DNA of 36,615 nucleotides, from the NCBI GenBank assembly GCA_009786715.1, contig WQRN01000004.1:1-36615 (forward strand), written 5' to 3'. Positions 14,063 to 23,728 of the stretch are shown here, piece after piece. The translations under genes were made by a program, and so were the position numbers. The stretch's first letter is position 1; every line of letters begins with the position of its first letter. This DNA is from Treponema sp. (GTDB lineage: Bacteria > Spirochaetota > Spirochaetia > Treponematales > Breznakiellaceae). Under the pieces are notes generated by a model. It worked only from the letters and a program-made list of their open reading frames with translations. It searched no databases and had not been told where the DNA came from.

Positions 14063-17017
14063 ATGAAGGCGATAAAACAGGTTGTCCCGGTTTTAACAAT
14101 ACTCTTTCTGGTTTTTACGGGCTGCCAAAAATCAGCCGTATCTGACGCCTTCATACATACTTCACCTAACATCATGCGTATACCGCAGTATCAATACCCT
14201 TCTTTTAAGGATATTCCCGGCGTAACAGAAGAAGAAATCGAGTCCATCGAAAACCTTCAAAATCAAAATAGAACATTCACTTACGGCATGATATTAACTC
14301 CCGAAACATTTAATAACGAAGACGGAATGATCGGCGGTTTTTCAAAATATCTGTGCGCTTGGCTGACAGAATTAATAGGCATTCCTTTTGTTCCGACACT
14401 TTTTGACTGGAACGATCTTTACATCGGGCTTGAATCCGGGAAAATTGATTTTTCAGGCGAACTGACCCCTACAGCGGAGCGAAAAGAAATTTTTCTTATG
14501 ACCGACTCAATTGCCGAACGCGCAGTTGTTTATCTGCAGATTACAGGCAGCACGCCGCTTAATGATATACCAAAACACCATACGCCGCGTTATGCGTTTT
14601 TAAGAGGCACTTCAACAATAAAAGATGTTGCCGCGAATACAAATATCGAGTTTATCACAGTTCTTGTTGACAGTTATATCGAAGCGTACGAGGCGTTAAA
14701 AACAAACAGGGCGGACGCGTTCTTTAACGAAGGGGTAGACGCCTATCTTGAGATATATCCCGATTTAATATACAAGGAAGTTTTCCCGATAATTTACAGC
14801 CCTGTTTCTCTTTCTACGGCGAACAGCGAACTTTCCGCTGTTATTTCAATTGTGCAAAAAGCGCTTAATAACGGCGGCGTTCTATTTTTAACAAGATTAT
14901 ACAACATAGGGTACCATGAATACCTAAAGCACAAACTTTATATTCAACTAACAGAAGAAGAAAGAGAGTTTATCAGCGGCGCGCCGATTATTAAACTTGC
15001 CGCCGAATATGATAATTATCCCATCAGTTTTTATGACAAATATAAAGCGGAATGGCATGGAATCGCCTTCGACGTGCTTCAGCAGATAGAAACCCTCACA
15101 AATATAAAATTTGAAATTGTAAACGACGAACAAACCGAATGGCCCGATCTGCTTAATATGCTGGAAAGCGGCGAAGCGGACCTGGTAACGGAACTGCAGT
15201 ACAACGAAGATCATGACGAAGATTTTATATGGCCAAAATTATTTTATATGACAGACTATTACGCTCTTCTTTCAAAAGAAACTATTCCCAATTTAAAAAT
15301 TAATGAAGTCCAGCACATGAGAGTCGGCCTCGCGGCGGACACAGCTCAGGCTCACCTGTTTAATAAATGGTTTCCGCACCATAAGCAGACTGTAGATTAC
15401 GATAACGCAACAGACGCGTTTAACGCGCTTCAAAATGACGAAATCGATCTTTTAATGTCTAACCTAAGCCGGCTTTTAATGTATACCAATTTTTATGAAC
15501 ACGCGGGTTACAAAGCAAATGTAATTTTTAATTACCCTATCGGTTCCGCTTTCGGCTTTAACAAGGAAAAGAAACTGCTCTGTTCGGTTATAGATAAAAC
15601 TCTTTCGCTTATAGAACTTGAAGAAATATCCGGACACTGGATGAGAAAGACGTATGATTACAGAGTTAAGGTGGCGCAGGCGCAGATTCCGTGGTTTATA
15701 AGCGTATCTGTTTTAATTTTATTCATACTTATTTTTATGCTGATAACAGCGGAAAAATATAAACATCAGGGAAAACAGCTTGAAAAACTCGTGCAGGAGC
15801 GCACATACGAACTTCACAATTCGCAGCTGGAGCTTGAGTCCGCGCTGGACGGAGCGCAGTCCGCTAACCGCGCCAAATCGGTGTTCCTTGCTAACATGAG
15901 CCACGAGATTCGCACGCCGATAAACGCTATTGTGGGCATGACAGCAATCGGGAAAAACGCCGGCGAAATAGAGCGCAAAGACTACTGCTTTACAAAAATT
16001 GAAGGTGCGTCCCGCCACCTGCTCGGCGTTATAAACGATGTTCTGGACATGTCAAAAATCGAAGCAAATAAATTTGAATTGTCTCCCGCGGAATTCAATT
16101 TTGAAAAAATGATCCAGCAGGTTGTCAATGTTATTAACTTCAAGGTAGAAGAAAAACACCAGCATTTTACAATACAGATAGATCCGAATATTCCAAAAAA
16201 TTTAATAGGAGACGATCAAAGGCTTGCGCAGGTTATAGCGAACATCCTGGGCAACGCGATAAAGTTCACGCCGGAAGGCGGACTTATTTCGCTCAGCGCC
16301 TATGTTATGGGAGAAAAAGACGGGTTATTCACAATACAGATAATGATCAGCGACAACGGAATCGGAATCAGCCGCGAACAGCAGGCGCGCCTGTTCCAGT
16401 CATTCAATCAGGCTGAAAATACCATTGTTAGGAAATTCGGCGGAACGGGGCTTGGTCTTACCATTTCCAAAGCAATCGTAGAAATGATGGACGGCAAGAT
16501 TTGGATCAATTCCGAACTTGGAAAGGGAGCGACATTCTTCCTGACAATCAAAGTAAAGCGCGGCGCGGACAAGGCGAAGGAAGAAGAAAACCCGGACGGA
16601 GAAACAGCAGTAAAAACTGAAGATATTTACGCGCTTTTAAAAAACAAGCATATTCTGCTGGTAGAGGATATGGATATTAACCGCGAGATTGTAGCCGCGC
16701 TTTTTGAGCCTATCGGTCTTGATCTTGTACAGGCGCATAACGGCGTGGAGGCGCTGCAAAAATTCAAGGAAGCGCCCGATAAATTCGACGCGATATTGAT
16801 GGATGTTCAGATGCCCGAAATGGACGGCTATGAAGCGACGCGCAGGCTCAGATCCTTAATTATTCCGAAAGCTAAGCAAATCCCGATTATCGCGATGACA
16901 GCGAACGTGTTTCAGGAGGATGTTGAAAGATGCCTTAGAGCGGGCATGAACGATCATGTCGGCAAACCTCTGAACATGGAAGAAGTCTTAAACAAACTGT
17001 ATGTTTACTGCAGTTGA
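14063..17017 (+). CDS. Hybrid sensor histidine kinase with two periplasmic solute-binding domains
   Basis: A 984-aa membrane sensor. Two SBP_bac_3-type domains (about 70-290 and 305-530) precede a single membrane helix (544-562) and a coiled-coil linker. HisKA follows with His614 in NMSHEIRTPIN, then HATPase_c (N731, DNGIG at 764-768, GGTGLGL at 793-799) and a receiver domain with Asp914 in LMDVQMPEMDG. It likely binds small amino-acid-like ligands outside and relays phosphate internally; no HPt or separate regulator is adjacent. The N-terminal signal ends in FTGC (Cys21), so the N-terminus may be lipidated although the protein also has a membrane helix. A TATAAT at 14049-14054 ends eight bases before the ATG, with no ribosome site. 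Confidence 0.93.
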   Translation: MKAIKQVVPVLTILFLVFTGCQKSAVSDAFIHTSPNIMRIPQYQYPSFKDIPGVTEEEIESIENLQNQNRTFTYGMILTPETFNNEDGMIGGFSKYLCAWLTELIGIPFVPTLFDWNDLYIGLESGKIDFSGELTPTAERKEIFLMTDSIAERAVVYLQITGSTPLNDIPKHHTPRYAFLRGTSTIKDVAANTNIEFITVLVDSYIEAYEALKTNRADAFFNEGVDAYLEIYPDLIYKEVFPIIYSPVSLSTANSELSAVISIVQKALNNGGVLFLTRLYNIGYHEYLKHKLYIQLTEEEREFISGAPIIKLAAEYDNYPISFYDKYKAEWHGIAFDVLQQIETLTNIKFEIVNDEQTEWPDLLNMLESGEADLVTELQYNEDHDEDFIWPKLFYMTDYYALLSKETIPNLKINEVQHMRVGLAADTAQAHLFNKWFPHHKQTVDYDNATDAFNALQNDEIDLLMSNLSRLLMYTNFYEHAGYKANVIFNYPIGSAFGFNKEKKLLCSVIDKTLSLIELEEISGHWMRKTYDYRVKVAQAQIPWFISVSVLILFILIFMLITAEKYKHQGKQLEKLVQERTYELHNSQLELESALDGAQSANRAKSVFLANMSHEIRTPINAIVGMTAIGKNAGEIERKDYCFTKIEGASRHLLGVINDVLDMSKIEANKFELSPAEFNFEKMIQQVVNVINFKVEEKHQHFTIQIDPNIPKNLIGDDQRLAQVIANILGNAIKFTPEGGLISLSAYVMGEKDGLFTIQIMISDNGIGISREQQARLFQSFNQAENTIVRKFGGTGLGLTISKAIVEMMDGKIWINSELGKGATFFLTIKVKRGADKAKEEENPDGETAVKTEDIYALLKNKHILLVEDMDINREIVAALFEPIGLDLVQAHNGVEALQKFKEAPDKFDAILMDVQMPEMDGYEATRRLRSLIIPKAKQIPIIAMTANVFQEDVERCLRAGMNDHVGKPLNMEEVLNKLYVYCS

Positions 17018-17042
17018 CTTAAATTAGTATTTTTTCCACAAT
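17014..17042 (+). promoter_or_regulatory. Possible promoter of the DUF4912/GH57 pair
   Basis: TTGACT (17014-17019, overlapping the kinase stop), 17-bp spacer, CACAAT (17037-17042), nine bases before the ATG at 17052. The -10 is a weak match. Confidence 0.35.
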
Positions 17043-17051
17043 TGGATTAAC

Positions 17052-17744
17052 ATGGCAGATAAGCATAAGATTCCTGTATCACGGCATAAACTGGAGAGCC
17101 TAAGTACAGATGAATTGATCAAAATGGCCGACGAGAACGGCATTGATATTCCTTTCGCCCTTGAAAGGATTTTCATAATCGAAGAGCTTCTTGAATTGTT
17201 TAATACGGACAAGAAGGAAAATTCCAAAGATCTTGAGCCAAGTCCGACATACCCTGAGACGGCGGTTTTGCCCAAGCAATACAATATTTCATTTATCGAT
17301 GTAATTATCAGAGACCCGCTCTGGGTATTCACATTCTGGGAAGTAAAAAGCCACGACAGAGAAGTGCATGAAAACGCCGCGGGTTTTATCGGATACTGCC
17401 TGCGCGTTATCCCTCTGGATGAAAACGGAAAAGAATCGCCCGATGATAATTCATTTACAGTGCCGGTTGATATCGAAGACTGCGCCAGATACCTCGGCCT
17501 TGCCGAACATTCATCGCTGGACTGGAAGTCGCCTGCCGCGGGCTGTTACGCGGTAAAGCTGGAGGCAATGAGAGGCAAGTCATTGCTGCCGATTGCTTCA
17601 TCAAAACCTTTTTATCTTCCGAAGCTCAGCGAGTACGAAACATTCACAAGCCTCAACCGCAACCCGCTTATTCATCTTTCCGGAGTGCAGGATTTGGAAA
17701 TAATTAAAAACATGGATCGCCAGCCCAGGGTAAAGAGGCGGTAG
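17052..17744 (+). CDS. DUF4912 protein
   Basis: A 230-aa cytoplasmic protein. Residues about 13-55 resemble a Rho-N/SAP-like helical module (LSTDELIKMADENGI, then ERIFIIEELLEL). The DUF4912 core starts near 75 with YNISFIDVIIRDPLWVFTFWEV, the family hallmark (a DP-W-x-F-x-YWE type motif). A conserved FYLP segment is near 190. DUF4912 genes commonly sit beside DUF1957 GH57 genes, as here, with only two bases to the next start. It may assist glucan handling, but no activity is established. Confidence 0.85.
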   Translation: MADKHKIPVSRHKLESLSTDELIKMADENGIDIPFALERIFIIEELLELFNTDKKENSKDLEPSPTYPETAVLPKQYNISFIDVIIRDPLWVFTFWEVKSHDREVHENAAGFIGYCLRVIPLDENGKESPDDNSFTVPVDIEDCARYLGLAEHSSLDWKSPAAGCYAVKLEAMRGKSLLPIASSKPFYLPKLSEYETFTSLNRNPLIHLSGVQDLEIIKNMDRQPRVKRR

Positions 17745-17746
17745 CT

Positions 17747-19327
17747 ATGGAGTTCCGTTACGCGATTTCGCTGGTACTGGAAGCCCATCTTCCGTTTGTA
17801 AAAGAATTTAAAAAAGATGACGATTTATCTATTCTCGGCGAAGAAGAGCGCTTTTATGAGTATATCTCCGAAACGCTTCTTCCGCTTCTTGAAGCGCTGT
17901 ACAAACTGGACAGCGATCATATTCCTTTTAAGCTTGCGATGGTGCTCTCCCCCATTCTCTGCCACTTGTTATGCGACGAGCATTTTCAGAAAAAATATCT
18001 TTCCTATCTTGATAAGCAGATTGAATTCGGCAAACATGAACTGGAACGCACCAGAGCGCAGGGAGAATTGAATAAACTCGCGCAAAATTACTGCGACGCG
18101 ATTAAGGCAAAAAAAGAGATATTCACGGAAAAATACGAAAAGAATTTATTAAAAACTTTCGATTTTTACAGACGCAAAGGAAAACTGGAAATTCTCGCGA
18201 CCTGCGCGACTCACGCTTTCCTGCCGTTTATCAGCCACAACGCGGAATCATTGCAGGCGCAGATGGAAATTCCGGCGGCAGTTTACAGAAAGCATTTTGC
18301 CGGAAACCCGCAGGGGTTTTGGCTTCCTGAACTCGGGTGGACTCATATATTGGAACCGTATTTAAGGGCATATAATTATTCCTACGCAATCGTGGACAGC
18401 CACGGATTACTGTTCGGGGATCCCGCTCCTGAAAAGGGATGTTTCTTTCCGGTAAAAACGCCCAACGGAACTTTTGTTCTGGCAAGGGATCATCACGCGG
18501 TAAAAGAAATTGAAAAAATGGCAGAGGATGAAATATACCGCAATAATGATCACGACGCGGGTTACGATCTTCCTTCCGAAACTGTAAAACCGTTTTCGGG
18601 AGCGGACGGAGAAAGGCACAGAACGGGTTACGATTATTACACGCGCATAAATTCAATATACGATCCTAAAGCGGCTTCTGATAAAGCAAAAGAACACGCG
18701 AAAATGTTTATAGAGAAAACCGCGGCAAGGCTTGAAGAAGCGTCAAAGCACATGAAAGAGACGCCGATAAGCCTTTACGCGCAAAAGTGCGGATTTTTCG
18801 GCTGCGCGTGGCACGAAGGCCCTGAGTTTATCGAAGCGCTTTTCAGAACTGCCGCGCAGCGCGGCGAGCTGCAGTTTATATGCCCAAGTGAATATATTTT
18901 TATGCAGGATTCATCTTCTTTTCAGATTGTATCGCCGGGGTTTTCATCAAGCGGCGAAAACGGCTACGCGGAAACATGGCTGGACGTTTCCAATGACTGG
19001 ATATACCGCCACCTTTTCCAGTCAATGGACAGAATGACAGAACTTGCCGAGCGTTTCCCGGATGACACAGGGTTAAAGGAGAGGGCGTTAAATCAGGCAG
19101 CGCGCGAAATTTTACTTGCGCAGTCTTCCGACTGGCCGTCGCTTTTATACAGGCAGGATTCGACAGAATACGCCCGCAATCAGGCGGAAAACGCTCTTCG
19201 CAATTTTACGACAATTTATGAAGCTCTCGGCAGCAATTACATCAGCACAGAATGGCTTACAAACCTAGAAAAAAGGCATAATATATTCCCGAATATTAAT
19301 TACCGCGTTTTCCGCCGCAAGAAATAA
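17747..19327 (+). CDS. GH57/DUF1957 protein, branching-enzyme-like with altered acid motif
   Basis: A 526-aa protein of the DUF1957 branch of GH57, usually 1,4-alpha-glucan branching enzymes. Seen are LEAHLPF near 11-17 (family HxHxP site, with Glu for the first His), GFWLPELGW near 190-198 with the nucleophile candidate Glu195, and FGCAWHEGP near 350-358. In active enzymes the last block normally reads like DxELFGHWWxEGP and the Asp is the general acid. Here the position aligns with Lys347 and the H of GHW is Cys353. Activity is therefore uncertain. It follows the DUF4912 gene by two bases, probably in one transcript. Confidence 0.85.
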   Translation: MEFRYAISLVLEAHLPFVKEFKKDDDLSILGEEERFYEYISETLLPLLEALYKLDSDHIPFKLAMVLSPILCHLLCDEHFQKKYLSYLDKQIEFGKHELERTRAQGELNKLAQNYCDAIKAKKEIFTEKYEKNLLKTFDFYRRKGKLEILATCATHAFLPFISHNAESLQAQMEIPAAVYRKHFAGNPQGFWLPELGWTHILEPYLRAYNYSYAIVDSHGLLFGDPAPEKGCFFPVKTPNGTFVLARDHHAVKEIEKMAEDEIYRNNDHDAGYDLPSETVKPFSGADGERHRTGYDYYTRINSIYDPKAASDKAKEHAKMFIEKTAARLEEASKHMKETPISLYAQKCGFFGCAWHEGPEFIEALFRTAAQRGELQFICPSEYIFMQDSSSFQIVSPGFSSSGENGYAETWLDVSNDWIYRHLFQSMDRMTELAERFPDDTGLKERALNQAAREILLAQSSDWPSLLYRQDSTEYARNQAENALRNFTTIYEALGSNYISTEWLTNLEKRHNIFPNINYRVFRRKK

Positions 19328-19345
19328 ATTTAATACTTTGTGATT

Positions 19346-20632
19346 TTACATATCAAGTCTGTACAGGTCTTCGATGCGTTCTCTCAATTTTTCGCGTTCT
19401 TCAAGCATTGAAAGGCTTTCTCTTGCCGGTTCGTACTTTGGGTTTATCCTGAGCGCTTCTTCCCAGCATTTTCTCGCGTCCTGAATATTGCCGCGCGAAA
19501 AAGCTTCAAGGCCTATAAGATATAATTCATCAACCCTCTCTGCCAGCTGCCCCCGCCCTGAGTCTCCCAAATCCAGACGCACAGCCAGACTTATCCTGTT
19601 AAGCGGCTGCATTAACTGGGTAAGCAGATCCAATGAATAATTTATATCAAAAGAAATTTTGTTAAGATTGACGGCGCTTCCCACAACAATGCGGCTTGCG
19701 CCGGGTTTGTACATAAATCCGGCGCGCATGGATAAAAACGAAGTGATATTAGCTGAAATTCCCAAAGCCGCGTAGGGTGATTCGGAAAGATTAATATCAA
19801 GCAAATTAACCGGCAAATAAAAATCCAGGGCAATTACAAGGGGACGAATAGGTTTATACGAAATCGCGGCGTTTATAACCGTGGGCAGAGCTTCATCCAG
19901 AGCGGGAGGCCCCAAATTTCTGATAACAACTGCGGCGGAAGCGTTTCTGTCCCTGGAAACATAACTCTTAAATAAATTAAACCGCGTAAGCAGTCCGACA
20001 TCAGCCATAATCATCGCCGCGGAATTGGAAAGCCCTGAGCCGCTGATAACATTGCTAAAATCGTCAGTATAATCCGGCATCGTCCTGAAAGCGCCCTTTA
20101 CATTCACGCCGAGGGAAAGCCCGGAAAAATAATATCCCGAGAAAAAATTGTAGGAGGCGTTTAAAATCGCCACTCCCTCGGTATAATAACCGTTTGAAAC
20201 TCTCTCGCCGTAGTAGTTGTATTCGGTAAACGGCGTATACAGCCATTTTATGCCGGCGCCGAAGCCAAAATTCCCGAAACGAGTTGCGTAAGCGGCGCAT
20301 TCAATCTTTGTATCCGCGATCCAGTTATTATGAAAAAGCGCCAATTCTGATTTATTAAGCATTGATGAGCCCGCCGGATTGAAATCCATAAAGGAAATAT
20401 CATCGGAAATCGCGGAAAACGCTCCGGCCATGCCTTCCGAACGCCCTCCCATTGGAATATTAAGCACAGGAAAGGAGGTTAAACCGGTATTTCCGTCGGA
20501 ATTATAAATACCATCCAGATAATCGGCTATATTTCCGTAATCATCCTGGAAATCCGCCGCGCTCAGAGGCGAAGAAAGAGAAAAAAATACTAAAAAAACG
20601 GCAAAAACCGCCGCAATTTTAAAACGGATCAT
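19346..20632 (-). CDS. UPF0164-family (FadL/PorV-like) outer-membrane protein with C-terminal TPR
   Basis: From ATG 20632 the protein is 428 aa with a type I signal peptide (cleavage after LSAA region, about 25). A longer reading to 20773 lacks a signal at its N-terminus and overlaps the divergent gene. GGRSEGMAGAFSAISDDISFMDFNPAG near 60-90 is the UPF0164/FadL-like signature. Alternating amphipathic strands fill about 90-350, consistent with a barrel. The last 65 residues (ELYLIGLEAFSRGNIQDARKC, then ALRINPKYEPA) form one TPR unit. The family is expanded in treponemes and proposed to move hydrophobic nutrients across the outer membrane. It diverges from the TPR gene 87 bp away. Confidence 0.86.
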   Translation of the reverse strand: MIRFKIAAVFAVFLVFFSLSSPLSAADFQDDYGNIADYLDGIYNSDGNTGLTSFPVLNIPMGGRSEGMAGAFSAISDDISFMDFNPAGSSMLNKSELALFHNNWIADTKIECAAYATRFGNFGFGAGIKWLYTPFTEYNYYGERVSNGYYTEGVAILNASYNFFSGYYFSGLSLGVNVKGAFRTMPDYTDDFSNVISGSGLSNSAAMIMADVGLLTRFNLFKSYVSRDRNASAAVVIRNLGPPALDEALPTVINAAISYKPIRPLVIALDFYLPVNLLDINLSESPYAALGISANITSFLSMRAGFMYKPGASRIVVGSAVNLNKISFDINYSLDLLTQLMQPLNRISLAVRLDLGDSGRGQLAERVDELYLIGLEAFSRGNIQDARKCWEEALRINPKYEPARESLSMLEEREKLRERIEDLYRLDM

Positions 20633-20719
20633 CTTTGATATATTATATATCGGAAAATAACAAAAAAAACAGTATATACAAAAGGATCGTTCGGAAAAAT
20701 ACGATAATATAGTATAGTA

Positions 20720-23700
20720 ATGAAAATGGCAAAGTCTGCACGCACAGCGGCTATACAGGACGTAACGCGGCAAAGATTAACGGCATTTATATTTTTCTCG
20801 ATTTTTATGCTATTTGCGGCTGAAAGCGCGCTTTTCGCAGCCGGCGGCATGGAAGCGGATATAATCAAGGCAGACACCCTTATCAGCGAAAGAGAATACG
20901 ATAAGGCAATATCGCTTTTAAGTGACTTTGCGAGACGCCACCCGGATAAATTTGATTTAGCGCAAAGGCGGCTGCGTATAATTATTCTTTTACGCGAAGA
21001 TTTTAACCGCGCCGCGGATGAATTGATACATACGCTTTTAAATGATCCGGAAAACAATGAAAAAATACTGGAGTTAACAAGGCAGCTCCACACCCTTGAA
21101 AAAGCCGACAGCCCGCTTCTTGCAAATTATTTATCCAGAACAATGGAAATAGCTCAGTTTAACGTAAACAGAAAAAGGCTTTTAGACATTATGGAAAGAG
21201 CGAGAGATTTTTTGGATAAAGGCGAATGTAATTCCGCGGTTATGGTTTACGCGGAAGGCATGGACTTTATGCGCGATGAATTTTACACATCGGGCTACGG
21301 AGCGAATGTTGAAAATGAAATCCGCCGCGAAACGGAAAGAATGAATACTGTTATCGCTTCGTTTCAGCAGAGAAGTTCGCAGATGGGAACAGTCTCGGCG
21401 GACATGATCCGCGCGCTGAACGCGGGAGACACCGCGAGAATAAACGAAATAACGTCAAGAATTACCGTGGCAATGGACAGCTTCATCGCGCTGAAACAGG
21501 AAATGCACACGGTTAATAATATTTTTACAAGAACGCTTAACCAAATCAGAACCAACGATCCTGAAATAATCGACCGCAACCATCTTTCATTCATGCAGGT
21601 TATCATCAACGGAAGACACGATGAAAACGCGCCGGAAGGAATACTCGGCTCCTTTGACACATACTGGAACAATTCAATCGGCAGCGTCACAAGCGCCATT
21701 ACGCAGTACATTCAAAGCGCAAACTCAGCGTCTCTTTCAGCATTTAACGCGGGGAACTACCAGTCAGCCGCATCGTCGCTTAACAGAACGGAAATTTACG
21801 CGAATCTCTCTCCCCTGTATTTTGAAAAACACAGACAGCTTTTTACCTCAAGCGCGCAGACGATTACGCTGTTTTCGAATAATATCCTTCGAAATGATAT
21901 TGCCCCCTTCCTCGAAATCCGTTCGCTGAGCGCAGCCAACGCTTCGCTTCTGCAGGCGTCAAACGCCGGCGTTAACATGAATATCAGCCATTCCGCGCGC
22001 ACTTTAAACGAAGAACTTCAAACACGGAACAGCATTGTCGCAATGCGCAATACAATCAACAGCATCAGAATAAACGCGAATCAGACAAACGCGCAAATCG
22101 CGGTTCATCACAGAGCCCCGTATATTACAGACGCGCTTGCCGCGATAGAAAAGTTATCCTCTACCCTTCAAATAGAAGAACTTCAATCCGCCCAAAGATA
22201 TTACACCATTGCGCATAACAACATACAGCAAAGCCTTGCGTCAAGAAGAAGCGAACTTGAAAGAGGCAGAAATTTCCTTAACGGGGAAAGCAGAACAAGC
22301 GCGAACGGCATTATAACAATTTTCCGCTATCCCTCCGAAGCGCTCGGAGAGCTAACAGCGATGCTGTCCGCGGTAAACATAGACCTTCAGAACGGCAATT
22401 CAATCATGGAGCAGCACAGAAGCGAAGCCGCCGCGTTTTCTTCCAACGCTTCGATTGCCTCTTCGCGCACTGGTCAGCAGAATGTTATAAACGAGCTTAG
22501 CGCTATCCGCGCTCAGGGGATGGCTCTGGCGGAAACCGCGCGCAGCCGTTCAGCGCAGGCGGAAGCGTACAGGCAGGACGGCGAAAGGCTCTTAAGAGAA
22601 GCGCAAGCCGCTTTTCAAAGACAGAGTTATGATCTTGCGAGAGAGCGGATTCAAAGAGCTTCAGACCGTTTTAATGAATCGCTTGAAATACAGGAATCGG
22701 CGTCTCTTCGCCAGATTCGCGACACTCAATTAATAAATTTAGGACAGCAGATCAACATAGCGGAAAATGAAAATATAATTGTCGAAGTGCGTAATCTTGT
22801 AAACGCAGCGCGCACATCCTACTTTAACGGCGATTTTCAGCAGGCCGAAGATTCGCTTACAAGGGCAAGAAACAGATGGCGTCTTACAAATCCCGATGAG
22901 AACGAAGAAATTATTTACTGGATGGGCATAGTGCGCACCGCCATGTCAGCGAACTCGGGAAGAAATATTCCCGCGACAGCTCCGCTTTACGCGGAAATGA
23001 GCCAGCTGCTCAGCCAGGCGCAGAGAAATTTTGAAGAAGGAGTGCGCTTTGTAAACGCGGGTCAGCGAGCGTCAGGGATCGCGAAGTTCGACGAAGCGCG
23101 CAGTTTAACAAGAGAAGTCAGGCTGATGTTCCCGGTTAATCAGGAAGCCGGCATACTCGAGCTGCGGATAGAACAATTTTTGGATCCGACAGCGTTTAAC
23201 TCGTCATTTGAACAGCGGTTAAGAAATGCCGTCGCGGGAACCCGCGCGCGCTCTATCGAGGCTTTCGCGGATCTTCAAAACCTTGCGGAACTGAACCCGA
23301 GGTATCCCAATATGCGATCAATATTGACGCAGGCTGAAATAGACATGGGCTACCGCCCGCCGCCGCCGAATCCGGCGAATATCGCGCGTTCAAGAGAACT
23401 TACAGCCGCCGCAAGCCGTATTGTTGAAAGCAATACAAGGGCGCAGTACGAAGTCGCTCTCGCGCAGTTAAACGAAGCCATTACGCTGAACCCGGAAAAC
23501 ACGGAAGCGACAAGAGTAAGAGACAGGCTGCTCAGCCGCATGAGCGTTCCCGGCAACCTTGTTCTCTCAAGCGAAGATGAAGCGGATTACCAGAGAGCAT
23601 TACGCGAACTGCAGGCCGGAAATAATCTTGTCGCGCTGACGCTTGTGGAAAGACTGATGCAGAATCCCAGTAACAGGAATATAACAAAACTTATTGAATT

Positions 23701-23728
23701 ACAACAGAGGATATTATCGGCGTTATGA
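20720..23728 (+). CDS. Large exported TPR/coiled-coil protein, coupled to the PP2C sensor
   Basis: A 1002-aa protein of no named family. A long basic N-region and hydrophobic stretch (about 21-40, ending LFAAGG) suggest export. TPR-like helices appear at about 48-100 (the EREYDKAISLL unit) and again near 640-720 and 790-1000, where units such as ARTSYFNGDFQQAEDSLTRAR and FVNAGQRASGIAKFDEA recur with the small-large pattern of TPRs. The middle is long helical, coiled-coil-like and rich in Asn, Ser and Arg. The stop overlaps the next ATG (ATGA at 23725-23728), so the two proteins are probably made in fixed ratio and act together. TATAGT at 20708-20713 ends six bases before the ATG, with no ribosome site. 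Confidence 0.82.
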   Translation: MKMAKSARTAAIQDVTRQRLTAFIFFSIFMLFAAESALFAAGGMEADIIKADTLISEREYDKAISLLSDFARRHPDKFDLAQRRLRIIILLREDFNRAADELIHTLLNDPENNEKILELTRQLHTLEKADSPLLANYLSRTMEIAQFNVNRKRLLDIMERARDFLDKGECNSAVMVYAEGMDFMRDEFYTSGYGANVENEIRRETERMNTVIASFQQRSSQMGTVSADMIRALNAGDTARINEITSRITVAMDSFIALKQEMHTVNNIFTRTLNQIRTNDPEIIDRNHLSFMQVIINGRHDENAPEGILGSFDTYWNNSIGSVTSAITQYIQSANSASLSAFNAGNYQSAASSLNRTEIYANLSPLYFEKHRQLFTSSAQTITLFSNNILRNDIAPFLEIRSLSAANASLLQASNAGVNMNISHSARTLNEELQTRNSIVAMRNTINSIRINANQTNAQIAVHHRAPYITDALAAIEKLSSTLQIEELQSAQRYYTIAHNNIQQSLASRRSELERGRNFLNGESRTSANGIITIFRYPSEALGELTAMLSAVNIDLQNGNSIMEQHRSEAAAFSSNASIASSRTGQQNVINELSAIRAQGMALAETARSRSAQAEAYRQDGERLLREAQAAFQRQSYDLARERIQRASDRFNESLEIQESASLRQIRDTQLINLGQQINIAENENIIVEVRNLVNAARTSYFNGDFQQAEDSLTRARNRWRLTNPDENEEIIYWMGIVRTAMSANSGRNIPATAPLYAEMSQLLSQAQRNFEEGVRFVNAGQRASGIAKFDEARSLTREVRLMFPVNQEAGILELRIEQFLDPTAFNSSFEQRLRNAVAGTRARSIEAFADLQNLAELNPRYPNMRSILTQAEIDMGYRPPPPNPANIARSRELTAAASRIVESNTRAQYEVALAQLNEAITLNPENTEATRVRDRLLSRMSVPGNLVLSSEDEADYQRALRELQAGNNLVALTLVERLMQNPSNRNITKLIELQQRILSAL

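Noticed and set aside
20633..20773. Extended N-terminus for the UPF0164 protein
   Set aside because: The extra 47 residues are Cys/Tyr-rich with no signal-like order, overlap the divergent TPR gene, and a proper signal peptide begins at ATG 20632.
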